DNA of 64,000 nt from Paenibacillus phyllosphaerae (GCF_014192105.1 NZ_JACHXK010000007.1:298905-362904); one strand, 5' to 3'; positions 37,101-45,944 are shown, numbered from the stretch's first letter. The notes: a model not told the origin generated them from the sequence alone. Program-made: numbers and translations.

Positions 37101-37463
37101 CCAGCGAGAATCATCACCAAGCCAGGCGTCGGCCATGTTACGGGTACGACCCAGCCGGGCCATCCGTATTATGCGGGTACGGTCCGATTAAGTCAGACCT
37201 TCCATCTGCATAAGGTACCGCAGGAGGAGACGTTCGAGATCGCCTTCGCGAACTGGGACCCGCACTTCCACGACTGCGCGGAAGTGATCGTCAATGGAAC
37301 ATCGCTCGGCGTCCGCGCATGGTCGCCGTACCGCTTCGCGGGCAGCGCGTCCATCCTCCATGAAGGCGATAACGAGGTGGCAATCCGACTGACGAATACG
37401 CTGATCGGCATGCTCGAGGGCAAGCGCTTCGACTATGCGAGCCATCAGCTTCACGATGTTTAA
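34167..37463 (+). CDS. GH106-like alpha-L-rhamnosidase
   Basis: A 1098-residue protein without signal peptide. The start region (IQPFWFWNGEMDDRELERQIREMADKG by key residues PFWFWN and RQI-EM-KG-GGFF) is the usual opening of GH106, followed by a long barrel with WLYDEYPYPSG, GMFTDETGLL and VLVECFHSVGW, and then C-terminal sandwich domains (about 780-1098, one ending AEVIVNGTSLGVRAWSPY). The acidic residues in these segments are catalytic candidates. GH106 removes alpha-L-rhamnose from plant and bacterial glycans. Assignment to GH106 rather than a sister family rests on motif memory. The ATG at 34167 follows AGGAGTGA. It ends with a strong terminator. Confidence 0.75.
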   Translation: MRHQPKYAQPSSAYRIQPFWFWNGEMDDRELERQIREMADKGLGGFFLCPRQGLQIPYLSDNWFEKVRFVTDLAAKRNLEVWLYDEYPYPSGIAGGEVLLHHPDAKHKLLAHRSVPISGGGQAQLDLPWGQVLYAKAVPISPATGAPVWEEAVDLRSRVGNIQTEQVFQKTGLTAYNNKRFFTYNPQKQLRWLAPAGSGPWEVHAFVEEDVSDFKYYGTFVDPLHKDAMRTFIELTHQRYADTLGDRMPSTVKGMFTDETGLLGHLPWSPVIAGYMKEKFGTDLHEQLPALLYDMGDQSAKVRYQYYQAIHELLRDNYHRQVHDWCEAHNLQYIAEVPSVRMSTQRYSHIPGLDSAHEKLGRSLEWILDRYAHSFRYNPKMMTSLARQLGRERVLVECFHSVGWSMTLQDAKWMIDRLAALGVNMFNFHAFYYTTDGLTKHDAPPSQFLQNPYWPHFGLLADYTARLSVLMSEGRMKTDLAVLYPTASIWAHMGNPFHEFRYCGEDQEEARRLQQLKDDWHAMCKMLTLHQRDYDHLDSEILAEAQVDQGRIRLGQAEYSVLILPPMSALESEAWDVIRRFAESGGTVIAVGLLPYQTIDARTGVEEETLAWFGAERPTSRTYWADSAAEQELPRIVDRQIGRGRAYWIEAQHGLKDNEAIHAFLRIVERTSPALVRLEHADDSAVRSFLIQHRELPDEAELVFLSNQEGEHQATRFIYKGALCSLRNSLSVELLDLVTGETKGIPYTALEDGSVEVSLDFAPYEAHALYLSSREGAESASDSTALTLPASTQRPQNHAVFQLDCLADWELAAERDNVLRLGEFELTVNGAKAPVKVQPKTFIDQVADLAAQGERLPLHFRQPFGIPMEARVQYPANCRYEAEFIVEELPPTCKLLMERGAIAGNYSIRINGHLLPSNSFEQDIYYDYLNRSCDILPYLESGHNQVCIEVEAAEDWHGVVNTIYIIGDFGVAAGSAEQPARIITKPGVGHVTGTTQPGHPYYAGTVRLSQTFHLHKVPQEETFEIAFANWDPHFHDCAEVIVNGTSLGVRAWSPYRFAGSASILHEGDNEVAIRLTNTLIGMLEGKRFDYASHQLHDV

Positions 37464-37482
37464 CTAGCCAAGAAAGCAACGC

Positions 37483-37519
37483 CAAGGCCGGGTCAGAGTT
37501 CATTCTGCCCGGCCTTTGT
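37483..37519 (+). terminator. Terminator after the GH106-like gene
   Basis: CAAGGCCGGG pairs with CCCGGCCTTTG; the right arm runs into a short T stretch. Confidence 0.75.
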
Positions 37520-37652
37520 GCACTTCGTTATCCGTGATCCGATCGATGAACCCAATTCTGCCCGCAGCCGTCAAACCCAGGCGTATCAACGGTTTCGGAA
37601 TTCGGATAACCCTGCGGAAATGAGTCTATTGTGCCGCAATCTTGCATCCCCG

Positions 37653-37710
37653 TATAGTGTGGTTAGCCGGCCTGGACACAGCAGCTTAACGGGCAGCAGG
37701 CCACACTATA
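37653..37710 (+). promoter_or_regulatory. 10-bp inverted repeat in the leader of the LplB-type operon
   Basis: TATAGTGTGG (37653-37662) and CCACACTATA (37701-37710) are perfect reverse complements 38 bases apart. The left copy also contains a possible -10 (TATAGT, with TTGTGC 18 bases earlier). The pair could be a two-site looping operator or, if transcription starts earlier, a long leader stem-loop. Confidence 0.55.
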
Positions 37711-37739
37711 TTTCTTCACAACAAAAGAGAGGGATGCAT

Positions 37740-38687
37740 ATGAATCGGAGCTTGGCACGCAGCAAGCCATTGCCATTGGCAAGGCGCCGGCAGGCAACAG
37801 GCATATGGAAAGATTACCAGCTGTACTTATTGCTCATTCTACCAATCGCTTATTTCATTCTGTTCAAGTACGTCCCGATGTACGGCGCTGCCATCGCCTT
37901 TCAAGACTACAGCATCTTCAAGGGCGTAACGGGCAGCGAATGGGTCGGCTTCGAGAACTTCCGCGAGCTGTTCAAGATGGAACAATTCTATATTGTCGTC
38001 CGCAACACGCTCATGCTCAACTTCCTGGATCTGATCTTCTCGTTCCCTGCGCCGATTCTGCTCGCGCTGTTGCTGAACGAGCTTCGGGTAACCTGGTTCA
38101 AGAAGACGGCGCAGACGCTGTTGTATCTGCCGCACTTCATCTCGTGGATCATCATCGGCGGCCTCGTGTATCAGATGTTCTCCAATCAGGGTGGCCTGGT
38201 CAACAACGTGATCACGGCCATCGGCTTCGATACGGTCCCATTCTTGACGGAGAAGAATCACTGGCTGCTCGTCTATCTCGGCACCGGCATTTGGCAGAGC
38301 GCAGGCTGGGGAACGATCATTTATCTCGCCGCATTGACCGGCATTAATAAGGATCTGTACGAGGCTGCGGACGTAGACGGCGCGAGCCGGCTGAAGAAGA
38401 TGTGGCATATTACGCTGCCGGGCATCCGTCCGACGATTATCGTCATGCTGATCATGCAGCTTGGCCATATCATGACCATTGGGTTTGAACGTCCGTTCGT
38501 CATGGGCAATACGCTCGTTATGGATTACGCGGAAGTCATCAGTACATTCGTCTACAAAGCGGGTCTGCAATCCGCGCAATTCTCGCTGGCGACGGCAATG
38601 GGCTTGTTCCAAGCCTTGGTGGGATTGTTCTTCGTCATCTTGTCGAATACGATCGCCAAGCGCTTCGGCGAGCAAGGAATATGGTAG
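37740..38687 (+). CDS. ABC transporter permease, LplB type
   Basis: A 315-residue permease. After a basic N-terminal tail the text YLLLILPIAYFILFKYVPMYGAAIAFQDY is the hallmark of the LplB branch; the EAA loop is LYEAADVDGASRLKKMWHITLPGI. The ATG at 37740 is chosen over one six bases earlier because GAGAGGG needs the extra spacing. It is the first gene of a three-gene importer (permease, permease, binding lipoprotein) typical for complex plant oligosaccharides in Paenibacillus. Confidence 0.92.
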   Translation: MNRSLARSKPLPLARRRQATGIWKDYQLYLLLILPIAYFILFKYVPMYGAAIAFQDYSIFKGVTGSEWVGFENFRELFKMEQFYIVVRNTLMLNFLDLIFSFPAPILLALLLNELRVTWFKKTAQTLLYLPHFISWIIIGGLVYQMFSNQGGLVNNVITAIGFDTVPFLTEKNHWLLVYLGTGIWQSAGWGTIIYLAALTGINKDLYEAADVDGASRLKKMWHITLPGIRPTIIVMLIMQLGHIMTIGFERPFVMGNTLVMDYAEVISTFVYKAGLQSAQFSLATAMGLFQALVGLFFVILSNTIAKRFGEQGIW

Positions 38688-38700
38688 GAGGGGCGGCAGC

Positions 38701-39582
38701 ATGACAAACGAAGGCAAATTAAATCGAATCCGGCTGGCGGACATCGCCATTATGATCATCGTTGGAGCAGCCATGCTCATCTGTCTTATCCCGTTCCTGC
38801 ATATCATTGCGGTGTCGCTCAGCTCCAAGCAGGAAATTATCTCCGATCGGGTTACGATCTTCCCGAGAGGTTGGGACTTTGAATCGTACAAGATCGTCTT
38901 CCAAGATTCCAGAATGCTGCGGTCGATGGGACTGACGATCGTGCTGACGACGGCGTTCACGATCGTGAGCATGATCATGAGCATATGCGCGGCCTATCCG
39001 CTTACCAAGACGCAATTAAAAGGCCGGTCCTTCTTTATGATGATCATCGTCTTCACGATGTTCTTCAGCGGCGGCTTGATTCCCGAATATTTGCTGGTGA
39101 AGCAGCTGGGGCTATTGGACAGCATGTTATCGCTCATCTTGCCGGGCATGATCAGCGCATTCAATCTGATTATTCTCCGTTCGTTCTTTAGCAGCATCCC
39201 GGACAGCCTGGAAGAATCGGCTTATCTGGACGGCAGCTCGCATATCGGGACGTTGATCCGGATCGTGCTCCCGCTGTCGCTCCCGGCGCTGGCCACGCTC
39301 AGCTTGTTCTATGCCGTATCCCGCTGGAACGGATTCATGGACGCGCTCTTCTACATCAGCAATTCGGAGATGTACCCGATCCAGCTGAAGCTGTATCAGG
39401 TCGTCATGAACAGTATGGTTACCGATCTGACCGCACAGGAGGGAGCGGCTGCCACCGAGGTCGTTGCGGAAGGGCTTAAAGCGGCAAGCATCATGTTCGC
39501 CACCGTACCGATCCTGATCGTCTACCCATGGCTGCAGCGTTACTTCGTATCCGGCGTCATGGTCGGGGCGGTCAAAGGATGA
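38701..39582 (+). CDS. ABC transporter permease, YtcP/CarB type
   Basis: A 293-residue permease starting 13 bases after LplB behind AGGAGG. IPFLHIIAVSLSSKQEIISDRVTIFP near the N-terminus and the GVMVGAVKG tail are typical of the YtcP branch; the EAA loop is LEESAYLDGSSHIGTLIRIVLPLS. It forms the channel with the 37740 product. Confidence 0.92.
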   Translation: MTNEGKLNRIRLADIAIMIIVGAAMLICLIPFLHIIAVSLSSKQEIISDRVTIFPRGWDFESYKIVFQDSRMLRSMGLTIVLTTAFTIVSMIMSICAAYPLTKTQLKGRSFFMMIIVFTMFFSGGLIPEYLLVKQLGLLDSMLSLILPGMISAFNLIILRSFFSSIPDSLEESAYLDGSSHIGTLIRIVLPLSLPALATLSLFYAVSRWNGFMDALFYISNSEMYPIQLKLYQVVMNSMVTDLTAQEGAAATEVVAEGLKAASIMFATVPILIVYPWLQRYFVSGVMVGAVKG

Positions 39583-39678
39583 GAACGATTCCGCTTGAAT
39601 CTCGTTTTGGTTAATCACTCTGCCTTGCAGAGGTGATAACATAGAGCAAGGCACATTATTCGAAAAGGGGTTTCGTAC

Positions 39679-41298
39679 ATGCACGCACAACAAAGAAAAT
39701 GGTTCGCAGCATCGGCGGCAGTCGTACTGCTGGCAAGCGTACTATCGGCATGCGGCAATTCGAATGATAACAACGCTTCGGGCGCCTCGGACGCTTCATC
39801 GGGGAATGCGGGAAGCGGCAATAAAGAGAAAGTGACGCTGAAAGTGGAAGTGTTCGACCGCGGCAACGCGCCGGCCGGCGCTGGTCCTGTCACGGATAAC
39901 TACTGGACGCAATGGATCCAAGAAAAGTTCGGCGATCCGAATAACATTAAGCTCGAGTTCGTCCCCGTACCGCGCAACCAGGAAATCGACAAGCTGAACG
40001 TGCTGATGGCGACTGGCGATGCGCCGGATCTCGTGTTTACTTATGATATGAACACGATTTACAATTACGTCAAAGATGACGGCTTGACCGACCTCACGCC
40101 GCTGATCGAGAACGCTCCGAACCTGAAGAAGTTCCTGGGCGACGAAGCGCTGAATTACGGGGTCTTCAACGGCAAGCAATATACGATTCCCGCGAAGCGG
40201 CCGCTGCAATTTACGCAATCGACGTACATCCGCAAGGATTGGCTGGACAAACTGGGATTGCCGGTTCCAACGACAACGGAACAATTCTACGAAACGATGA
40301 AAGCGTTTAAGGAGCAAGACCCCGGCCAGACGGGCGGCAAAGTCATTCCTTACGACTTCAGCGCCATCGACAGCACGTCGATTACGACCCCGTTCGTTAT
40401 GGTGAACTCCTTCGTGAAGAAGATGACGGAAGAAGAGTTCTATGCCTTCACCACATCGAGCTACATTCCGGAATTGACCAAACCGGGGTACAAGGAAGGC
40501 ATTCAATATTTGAATAAATTCTATCAAGAAGGCCTCATCAATCCCGATTTCGCGCTCGATAAGGACGGCAAGCAATTCGAGAGCGACGTGGCGAACGGTT
40601 ATGTCGGCGCCTTCACCGCGCTGGCTGCGCACGCCAACCTGATGGCGCCGGGTAAAGTGTTCGATACGCTCAAGGAGAACGTTCCGGGCGCGGAGTATAT
40701 CGCCATCGATCCGTTCACGGACGAAGAAGGCAAGACGCCCAAGTCGATCTATGATCCGATCGGCATGCACATCATGATCCCGAAGACGAGCAAGCATGCG
40801 GAAGAAGCGATCAAGTATCTGGACTGGATGTCCCAATCCGACGTGCTGTTCACCTTGCAGAACGGGATCGAAGGCCAGCATTATACGCTCGAGAACGGCT
40901 TCCCGAAAGCGGTTACAACGGACGACGCGAAGAAAACGTTCTACAACAACAGCGATATCGCCATAATCTCGAACGGCAAGGACTTCGGCTCCACGGACAA
41001 AGATATCGAGGCTACCGCTTACCAATACCCGGGCTATGAAGAGATTGCCAAGCAATCCATTCGGAACGCGCTCAAAGACGGCTATACGATGCCTCGCTTC
41101 GACCGTCCGATCGATGCCGAGATCAAATACGGCACGACGCTGAAGGCCAAGGGCTACGAGATCGTCGTGAAGAGCATTCTGGCCAAGCCGGATCAGTTCG
41201 AGAAGATCTTCGACGGGGGCGTCGCCGAATACTTGAAGCTTGGCGGCCAGGCTATCCAGGATGAGCGCCGGGCAGCGTACCAAGAAATGAAGAAGTAG
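39679..41298 (+). CDS. ABC transporter substrate-binding lipoprotein, LplA type
   Basis: A 539-residue lipoprotein with lipobox VLSAC (Cys near residue 25) and an Asn/Ser/Gly-rich linker. The mature domain has the large LplA-type fold: DNYWTQWIQEKFGDPNNIKLEFVPVPR, then TGDAPDLVFTYD, and YIRKDWLDKLGLPVPTT. These bind large or branched oligosaccharides. AAAAGGGG precedes the ATG. It closes the importer operon, which is followed by a hairpin and a membrane-bound AraC regulator. Confidence 0.93.
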   Translation: MHAQQRKWFAASAAVVLLASVLSACGNSNDNNASGASDASSGNAGSGNKEKVTLKVEVFDRGNAPAGAGPVTDNYWTQWIQEKFGDPNNIKLEFVPVPRNQEIDKLNVLMATGDAPDLVFTYDMNTIYNYVKDDGLTDLTPLIENAPNLKKFLGDEALNYGVFNGKQYTIPAKRPLQFTQSTYIRKDWLDKLGLPVPTTTEQFYETMKAFKEQDPGQTGGKVIPYDFSAIDSTSITTPFVMVNSFVKKMTEEEFYAFTTSSYIPELTKPGYKEGIQYLNKFYQEGLINPDFALDKDGKQFESDVANGYVGAFTALAAHANLMAPGKVFDTLKENVPGAEYIAIDPFTDEEGKTPKSIYDPIGMHIMIPKTSKHAEEAIKYLDWMSQSDVLFTLQNGIEGQHYTLENGFPKAVTTDDAKKTFYNNSDIAIISNGKDFGSTDKDIEATAYQYPGYEEIAKQSIRNALKDGYTMPRFDRPIDAEIKYGTTLKAKGYEIVVKSILAKPDQFEKIFDGGVAEYLKLGGQAIQDERRAAYQEMKK

Positions 41299-41309
41299 AG
41301 GATAACCAG

Positions 41310-41347
41310 GCAAACCCCATCTAATCCATGGGGTTTGCTCCTATTTC
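41310..41347 (+). terminator. Hairpin terminator after the LplA-type gene
   Basis: GCAAACCCCAT pairs with ATGGGGTTTGC around CTAATCC; only a broken T stretch (TCCTATTT) follows, so termination may be partial. Confidence 0.65.
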
Positions 41348-41370
41348 GATAGCCAAAGGATGGGAAAGGT

Positions 41371-43611
41371 ATGAAATTAAACAATAACTACATAATGCGG
41401 ATGCTCGTTTCATATCTTCCCATTCTATGCATTACGATCAGCGTGCTGATCTTTATTTTCTTCTCGATTATCAACCAGTTCAACGTTCGCAACGCGATCC
41501 AAGCGAATAAGCTGACGGCCGAGTACATCACGAACATGGTGGACAGCTCGCTCAAGAATATCTCGATCGATGTGCAGAAGATGGCCGAAACCGGCGGAGA
41601 TCTGGAGCGGTTTCTGGAGACGACTTCGGACCGGGCGCTGAATTTCGAGGCATCCAACCAGCTGAGCAATCTGATGGTGCGCTACGGCCTTATCGATTCG
41701 GTCTACCTCTACCGGGTTCAAGACGGCCATGTGCTCGATCAGAGCACGATCCGTCCGCTTGATCAATTCCCGGACCGCAGTTTCGTGCGATTCTCGCTGG
41801 ATCAGGCTTATACGGGCGTCTGGTCTTCTCCGCGGGTAAGGGAAATGACTGCCCAAGGCTCGCCCGCGCAAGTGCGCGTGACATCATTAGGCTTCAAGAT
41901 TCCGCGCGATACGGGCAGCCTCGGCTACCTGATGGTGAACGTCAAGATTTCGTCACTGAGCGGATTTATCGGACAGATGATCGATCATACGATTACCGAT
42001 GCGCAGCTGTATGATGCCAAGGGCAATTCTTTCTTCCATGCCGGACAGACGGCCCCGTCGAAGAACAGGCTGAGCGCGGACGTCGTCTCGGATTATACCG
42101 GCTGGACGTACCGGATCAGCATCAAAGGCGGGCAGTTGCTCGATTTTCTGTTCCATGGCAGCACCTTATGGGTATTGCTCGGGTTATGCGCCATCATTCT
42201 GGCGATCGGGTCGATGTTCTATGTGACGCGGCGCAACTATAAGCCGATCGAGTCGATCCTGCACCGGATCGATCGATTCTCGTCGATCATTAAGACCGAG
42301 CCGAAGGAGAAGGACAACGAGTTCGCCTTTATCGACCAAGCGATCGAACGGCTCATCACGAACAATATGGCGTTCCAGGAACAGCAGCAGGAACATATGG
42401 TCATCCGCCGGCAGCAGTTCCTGCAGATGCTGCTGAAGGGAGAGTACAAGGAAGACCAGGCTGCTTGGGAGCAGGAGTGGCAGCATTTTGGGTTGTCCGC
42501 CGGCCACTTTATGGTGGCGCTGCTGGAGCTTGATCAATATGTGCAGTTCGGGTTGAAATACAGCCCGAGCGACCAATCCTTGTTCAAATTCATCGTCAGC
42601 AGCGTGGCCCAAGAGACGGCCGAGCAGAACGGGCTGAAGGTCATCGTCGAATGGATCGCCAAGAATCAGCTCGTCATTCTTCTCATCGCCGAAGAGGGCA
42701 TGGCATTGGAGCATCAGCTGCTTCATCTTTCGGAGCAGATCCGGGCATGGGTAGAAGGCCATCTCGACTTTACCGTGACGATCGGGATCGGGACGCCTGC
42801 GGATGACGAAGCTTCGATCGCGCGATCCTTCGAGGACGCGGAGGCGGCGGTCAGCCGGAAGGTATCCGTCGGTGTGAACCAGATCATCGATGCCTTGGAG
42901 GTCAAGGGGAATCCCGACCGCGAATGGTTCGATTACCTGAAGATGATCCGTACGATCGTCCGCCAGCTGCGAATGTCGGACGGCGGATGGCCGCAGGAGC
43001 TGAGCCGTTTATTCCATGAGATGACCGTCCATCGGATGCGCAAGGATGATGTGGACCGGCTGGTGCACTACTTTATTTTTCATCTGGAATATGAATTGGG
43101 CGGCGCATTGCCGGAGGCGATGAAGCCTTGGCAGCAGGAGGTCAAGCCTCGCCTTGCCGCAGCTGCGGAACAATCGGATACGCTTGGGCAAGTCGAGCAG
43201 GATTTTCTCGGGACATTAACGAAGCTCGCGACGCAGATCGAGGAGCTGTCCCAGAACCGGCGCCATAATGCGTTAATGCGGGAGATCCGGGATTATGTCG
43301 CGGAGCAGTATCTGGATCCGAATCTATCGCTGACGATACTGAGCGAACGGTTCCAGATCAGTCCCAAATACTTGAGTCAGCTGTTCAAGGAGAGCATCGG
43401 CCAGAACTTCAGCGATTTCCTGATCGGCCTGCGGATCGAATACGCGAAGCGGCTGCTGCGGGAATCCGACGTCACCGTGCAGCAGATCTCCGAGATGCTG
43501 GGTTATGCGAATCCCACTTCCTTCATCCGAGTGTTCAAGAAGATCGTCGGCTTATCTCCCGGACAGTACCGGGAATCGGAGATGAAGAGCGCGGAGCGCA
43601 TTGAGGAATAA
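41371..43611 (+). CDS. Membrane-anchored AraC-family regulator
   Basis: A 746-residue one-component regulator. A transmembrane helix at about residues 10-32 and another at about 258-280 enclose an extracellular Cache-like sensing domain; then comes a HAMP-like region, a GGDEF-like relic (FTVTIGIGTPADDEASIARSFEDAEAAV, about 465-500) and a C-terminal AraC domain at about 640-738 (LSERFQISPKYLSQLFKESIGQNFSDFL, ISEMLGYANPTSFIRVFKKIVG). Such proteins combine the sensor and DNA-binding roles of YesM and YesN in one chain. It lies between the importer and the GH115-like gene, which it most likely regulates. Confidence 0.92.
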   Translation: MKLNNNYIMRMLVSYLPILCITISVLIFIFFSIINQFNVRNAIQANKLTAEYITNMVDSSLKNISIDVQKMAETGGDLERFLETTSDRALNFEASNQLSNLMVRYGLIDSVYLYRVQDGHVLDQSTIRPLDQFPDRSFVRFSLDQAYTGVWSSPRVREMTAQGSPAQVRVTSLGFKIPRDTGSLGYLMVNVKISSLSGFIGQMIDHTITDAQLYDAKGNSFFHAGQTAPSKNRLSADVVSDYTGWTYRISIKGGQLLDFLFHGSTLWVLLGLCAIILAIGSMFYVTRRNYKPIESILHRIDRFSSIIKTEPKEKDNEFAFIDQAIERLITNNMAFQEQQQEHMVIRRQQFLQMLLKGEYKEDQAAWEQEWQHFGLSAGHFMVALLELDQYVQFGLKYSPSDQSLFKFIVSSVAQETAEQNGLKVIVEWIAKNQLVILLIAEEGMALEHQLLHLSEQIRAWVEGHLDFTVTIGIGTPADDEASIARSFEDAEAAVSRKVSVGVNQIIDALEVKGNPDREWFDYLKMIRTIVRQLRMSDGGWPQELSRLFHEMTVHRMRKDDVDRLVHYFIFHLEYELGGALPEAMKPWQQEVKPRLAAAAEQSDTLGQVEQDFLGTLTKLATQIEELSQNRRHNALMREIRDYVAEQYLDPNLSLTILSERFQISPKYLSQLFKESIGQNFSDFLIGLRIEYAKRLLRESDVTVQQISEMLGYANPTSFIRVFKKIVGLSPGQYRESEMKSAERIEE

Positions 43612-43636
43612 GAACGGGAAGGAAGATGAGCAAGTA

Positions 43637-45733
43637 ATGAGTGAGTTGATGGATCAATTGCGGCTAGAAGGCCATGTAAGGATCTATGCAGCAGGAGAGC
43701 GGCCTGCTCCGGTCGAGCACGCGCTGAGGATGTTGCAGCGAGACTTGGAGACGGTACTTGGCGCACAGCCGGAGATCGTGACGACTCTAGGTGAGGCGCA
43801 GATGGTTATCCGGTTAGCCGAAGAAGCCGACCATTGCCCACAGCGGCCAGAAGCCTACGGTTATCGTTCCAGCCAAGACGGAGATAACGTACAGCTGCAC
43901 ATCATCGGGTATGACGAGCTCGGCATCGTGTACGGGATCCTCGAATTCACGCGCCGATACTTGGGCATTCAGCCGTTCTGGTACTGGATGGATCAGTCCA
44001 TTGAACGGCGCAACAAGATCGTTATTCCATGCGAGAATTACGATTCTTCGGAAGCAAAGGTACGCTACCGCGGCTGGTTCGTTAATGATGAAGTATGCCT
44101 GATCGGCTGGAAGGAGCCCTATCCGCCCACCCGTGAAGTATGGGAGCCCGTATTCGAGGCATTGCTGCGTTGCGGCGGCAATATGGTCATTCCGGGTACC
44201 GATCTGCCGAAGGATGGCATCCATTACACGCTGGCCGCAGAAATGGGCTTATGGGTGACCCATCATCATGCGGAGCCGCTTGGCGCGGAGATGTTCCTGC
44301 GCGCTTTCCCAGGCAGGATGGCCAGCTATCAGCAGGAGCCGGAGCTGTTCGAGCAATTGTGGCAAGAGGCGATCAACGAACAGAAGGGCCGGAAGGTGCT
44401 GTGGGTACTCTCGTTCCGCGGGCAGGGAGACGCGCCATTCTGGATGAATGATCCATCCTTCGATACCTCCGAGAAACGCGGCGCGATGATCAGCAAGGTC
44501 ATTCGACGGCAATATGAGATGATCGGCAGCGCAGTTCCTGACCCGGTATGCTGCGTTGCCTTATATGGCGAGATATCGGAACTGTATAAAGGCGGCTATA
44601 TTGATCTGCCGGAGGATGTTATCAAGATTTGGGCGGATAACGGTTATGGCAAAATGGTTTCCCGACGGCATAACAACCTGAATTACCGGGTGAACGCCCT
44701 TCCTGCTGCCGACGACGGCGGCAAACACGGCGTTTATTACCATGTCACGTTCCATGATTTGCAGGCGTCGAATCATTTGACCCTGTATCCGGGCCCGGCC
44801 GGTTTGCTGAAGCAAGAGATCGAGCATGCCTTTGCTGCAAGAGCGCACGAATATCTGCTGGTCAACAGCGGCAATATTCGCCAGCATGTGTATTCCCTCG
44901 ATATCATGAGGGAGCTGTGGCTTAACGGCGAGATTAACGCCGAGCTGCATCTGGACCTGTTCGTAAGCAGTTACTATTCTTCGCATCATGATGAGCTAGC
45001 CGCGCTGTACCGAAGTTATGCGGAAGCCGCGATTCCATATGGCCCCAATGAGGATGATCTGGCGGGCGACGAATATTACCATCATCCGGCCAGACAGATT
45101 ATCGGCCATTGGCTGCAGGGCAAAGCCGGGACGCCGGATTCGAGGCTCATCTGGGCGGTAGGAGACGTTCCTTTCGCCGAGCAAGTGAAAGGGTTCGAGG
45201 AGCGATTGGCGCCTGGGATCCGTAAGTGGACGGAGTGGCTGGCACGGTGTAATGAGGTGTTGGCCAAGCTTGAGCCGGGGGATCAACGAAGAGCCATCGA
45301 CCAGCTGCGCTTCCATGGCGAGCTGCATCTGTCGGGCTGCGAGGGATTCTATTGGCTGTCCCGCGCTTACGGCGAATTCGCCGCGCAGCGTTATCCTCAA
45401 GCTTTCGTCTTCGCTTCCGAGTCCTTGTGGAGTTACCGAAGAGGGCTTGCAGCGTTAAGGGAGTCCGAGCATGGCAAGTGGGAACGGTTCTATCAAGCCG
45501 ACTGGCTGACGAACATCGAGAGTACCGTGCACAATGTCGATACGCTCCGAAGATTCATCCGCATGTTCGGCGACAGCCCGGACTTCTTCCTCTGGTATAA
45601 GGCGTATCTGATGCCGGAAACCGAGAAGTATATCTATCTGGAGAATACGCATCGTAATCCGTTATCCGATGATGAGCTCGCGGAGCGGTTGAAGCAGCAT
45701 TTTACGACGAATAAGGAGTGCGATTCACGATGA
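43637..45733 (+). CDS. GH115-like alpha-glucuronidase
   Basis: A 698-residue protein without signal peptide. The order fits GH115: an N-terminal alpha/beta domain ending in YDELGIVYGILEFTRRYLGI, then the barrel opening VRYRGWFVNDEVCLIGW and VFEALLRCGGNMVIPG, then VLSFRGQGDAPFW. It is shorter than many GH115 enzymes (about 800-1000 residues), so a C-terminal domain may be missing. GH115 removes 4-O-methyl-glucuronate or glucuronate from xylan or arabinogalactan. Together with the GH106-like gene it suggests a substrate with rhamnose-glucuronate caps (inference). The start is placed at ATG 43637; the spacing to GGAAGG is long. Its stop overlaps a small frame at 45730. Confidence 0.72.
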   Translation: MSELMDQLRLEGHVRIYAAGERPAPVEHALRMLQRDLETVLGAQPEIVTTLGEAQMVIRLAEEADHCPQRPEAYGYRSSQDGDNVQLHIIGYDELGIVYGILEFTRRYLGIQPFWYWMDQSIERRNKIVIPCENYDSSEAKVRYRGWFVNDEVCLIGWKEPYPPTREVWEPVFEALLRCGGNMVIPGTDLPKDGIHYTLAAEMGLWVTHHHAEPLGAEMFLRAFPGRMASYQQEPELFEQLWQEAINEQKGRKVLWVLSFRGQGDAPFWMNDPSFDTSEKRGAMISKVIRRQYEMIGSAVPDPVCCVALYGEISELYKGGYIDLPEDVIKIWADNGYGKMVSRRHNNLNYRVNALPAADDGGKHGVYYHVTFHDLQASNHLTLYPGPAGLLKQEIEHAFAARAHEYLLVNSGNIRQHVYSLDIMRELWLNGEINAELHLDLFVSSYYSSHHDELAALYRSYAEAAIPYGPNEDDLAGDEYYHHPARQIIGHWLQGKAGTPDSRLIWAVGDVPFAEQVKGFEERLAPGIRKWTEWLARCNEVLAKLEPGDQRRAIDQLRFHGELHLSGCEGFYWLSRAYGEFAAQRYPQAFVFASESLWSYRRGLAALRESEHGKWERFYQADWLTNIESTVHNVDTLRRFIRMFGDSPDFFLWYKAYLMPETEKYIYLENTHRNPLSDDELAERLKQHFTTNKECDSR

Positions 45734-45864
45734 ATACAACGGAACTTAAGGACGCTGCTCCGCTTCAACTGGTCTCGCCGCCGGCTTCCCAGACGGATAC
45801 CAGTATTGCCTCGCGTGAAGGCGAACCCTACCAGTTCCGCAATACGGATCATACCGTGGTGTAG
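45730..45864 (+). CDS. Small 44-residue reading frame overlapping GH115
   Basis: An ATGA overlap links the GH115-like stop to this frame, with AAGGAG about 11 bases upstream, so translation is likely coupled. The peptide begins MNTTELKDAAPLQLVSPP and ends RNTDHTVV. I do not recognise it. It has no membrane segment. It may be the N-terminal stump of a deleted enzyme gene, since a terminator follows within 34 bases. Confidence 0.4.
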   Translation: MNTTELKDAAPLQLVSPPASQTDTSIASREGEPYQFRNTDHTVV

Positions 45865-45897
45865 TCGAGCCGCAAGGTTCAAGTACCCATCCTGTGA

Positions 45898-45944
45898 ACG
45901 GGTGTCGGCGAATGGAGCCATCCATTGCCGGTACCCGTTTTTTT
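45898..45944 (+). terminator. Terminator after the GH115 operon
   Basis: ACGGGTGTCGGCGAATGG pairs, with small bulges, with CCATTGCCGGTACCCGT and runs into seven Ts. Confidence 0.8.

Noticed and set aside
39796..41313. A 505-residue minus-strand frame opposite the LplA-type lipoprotein
   Set aside because: Antisense shadow of a well-supported lipoprotein gene; no start signal or family text.
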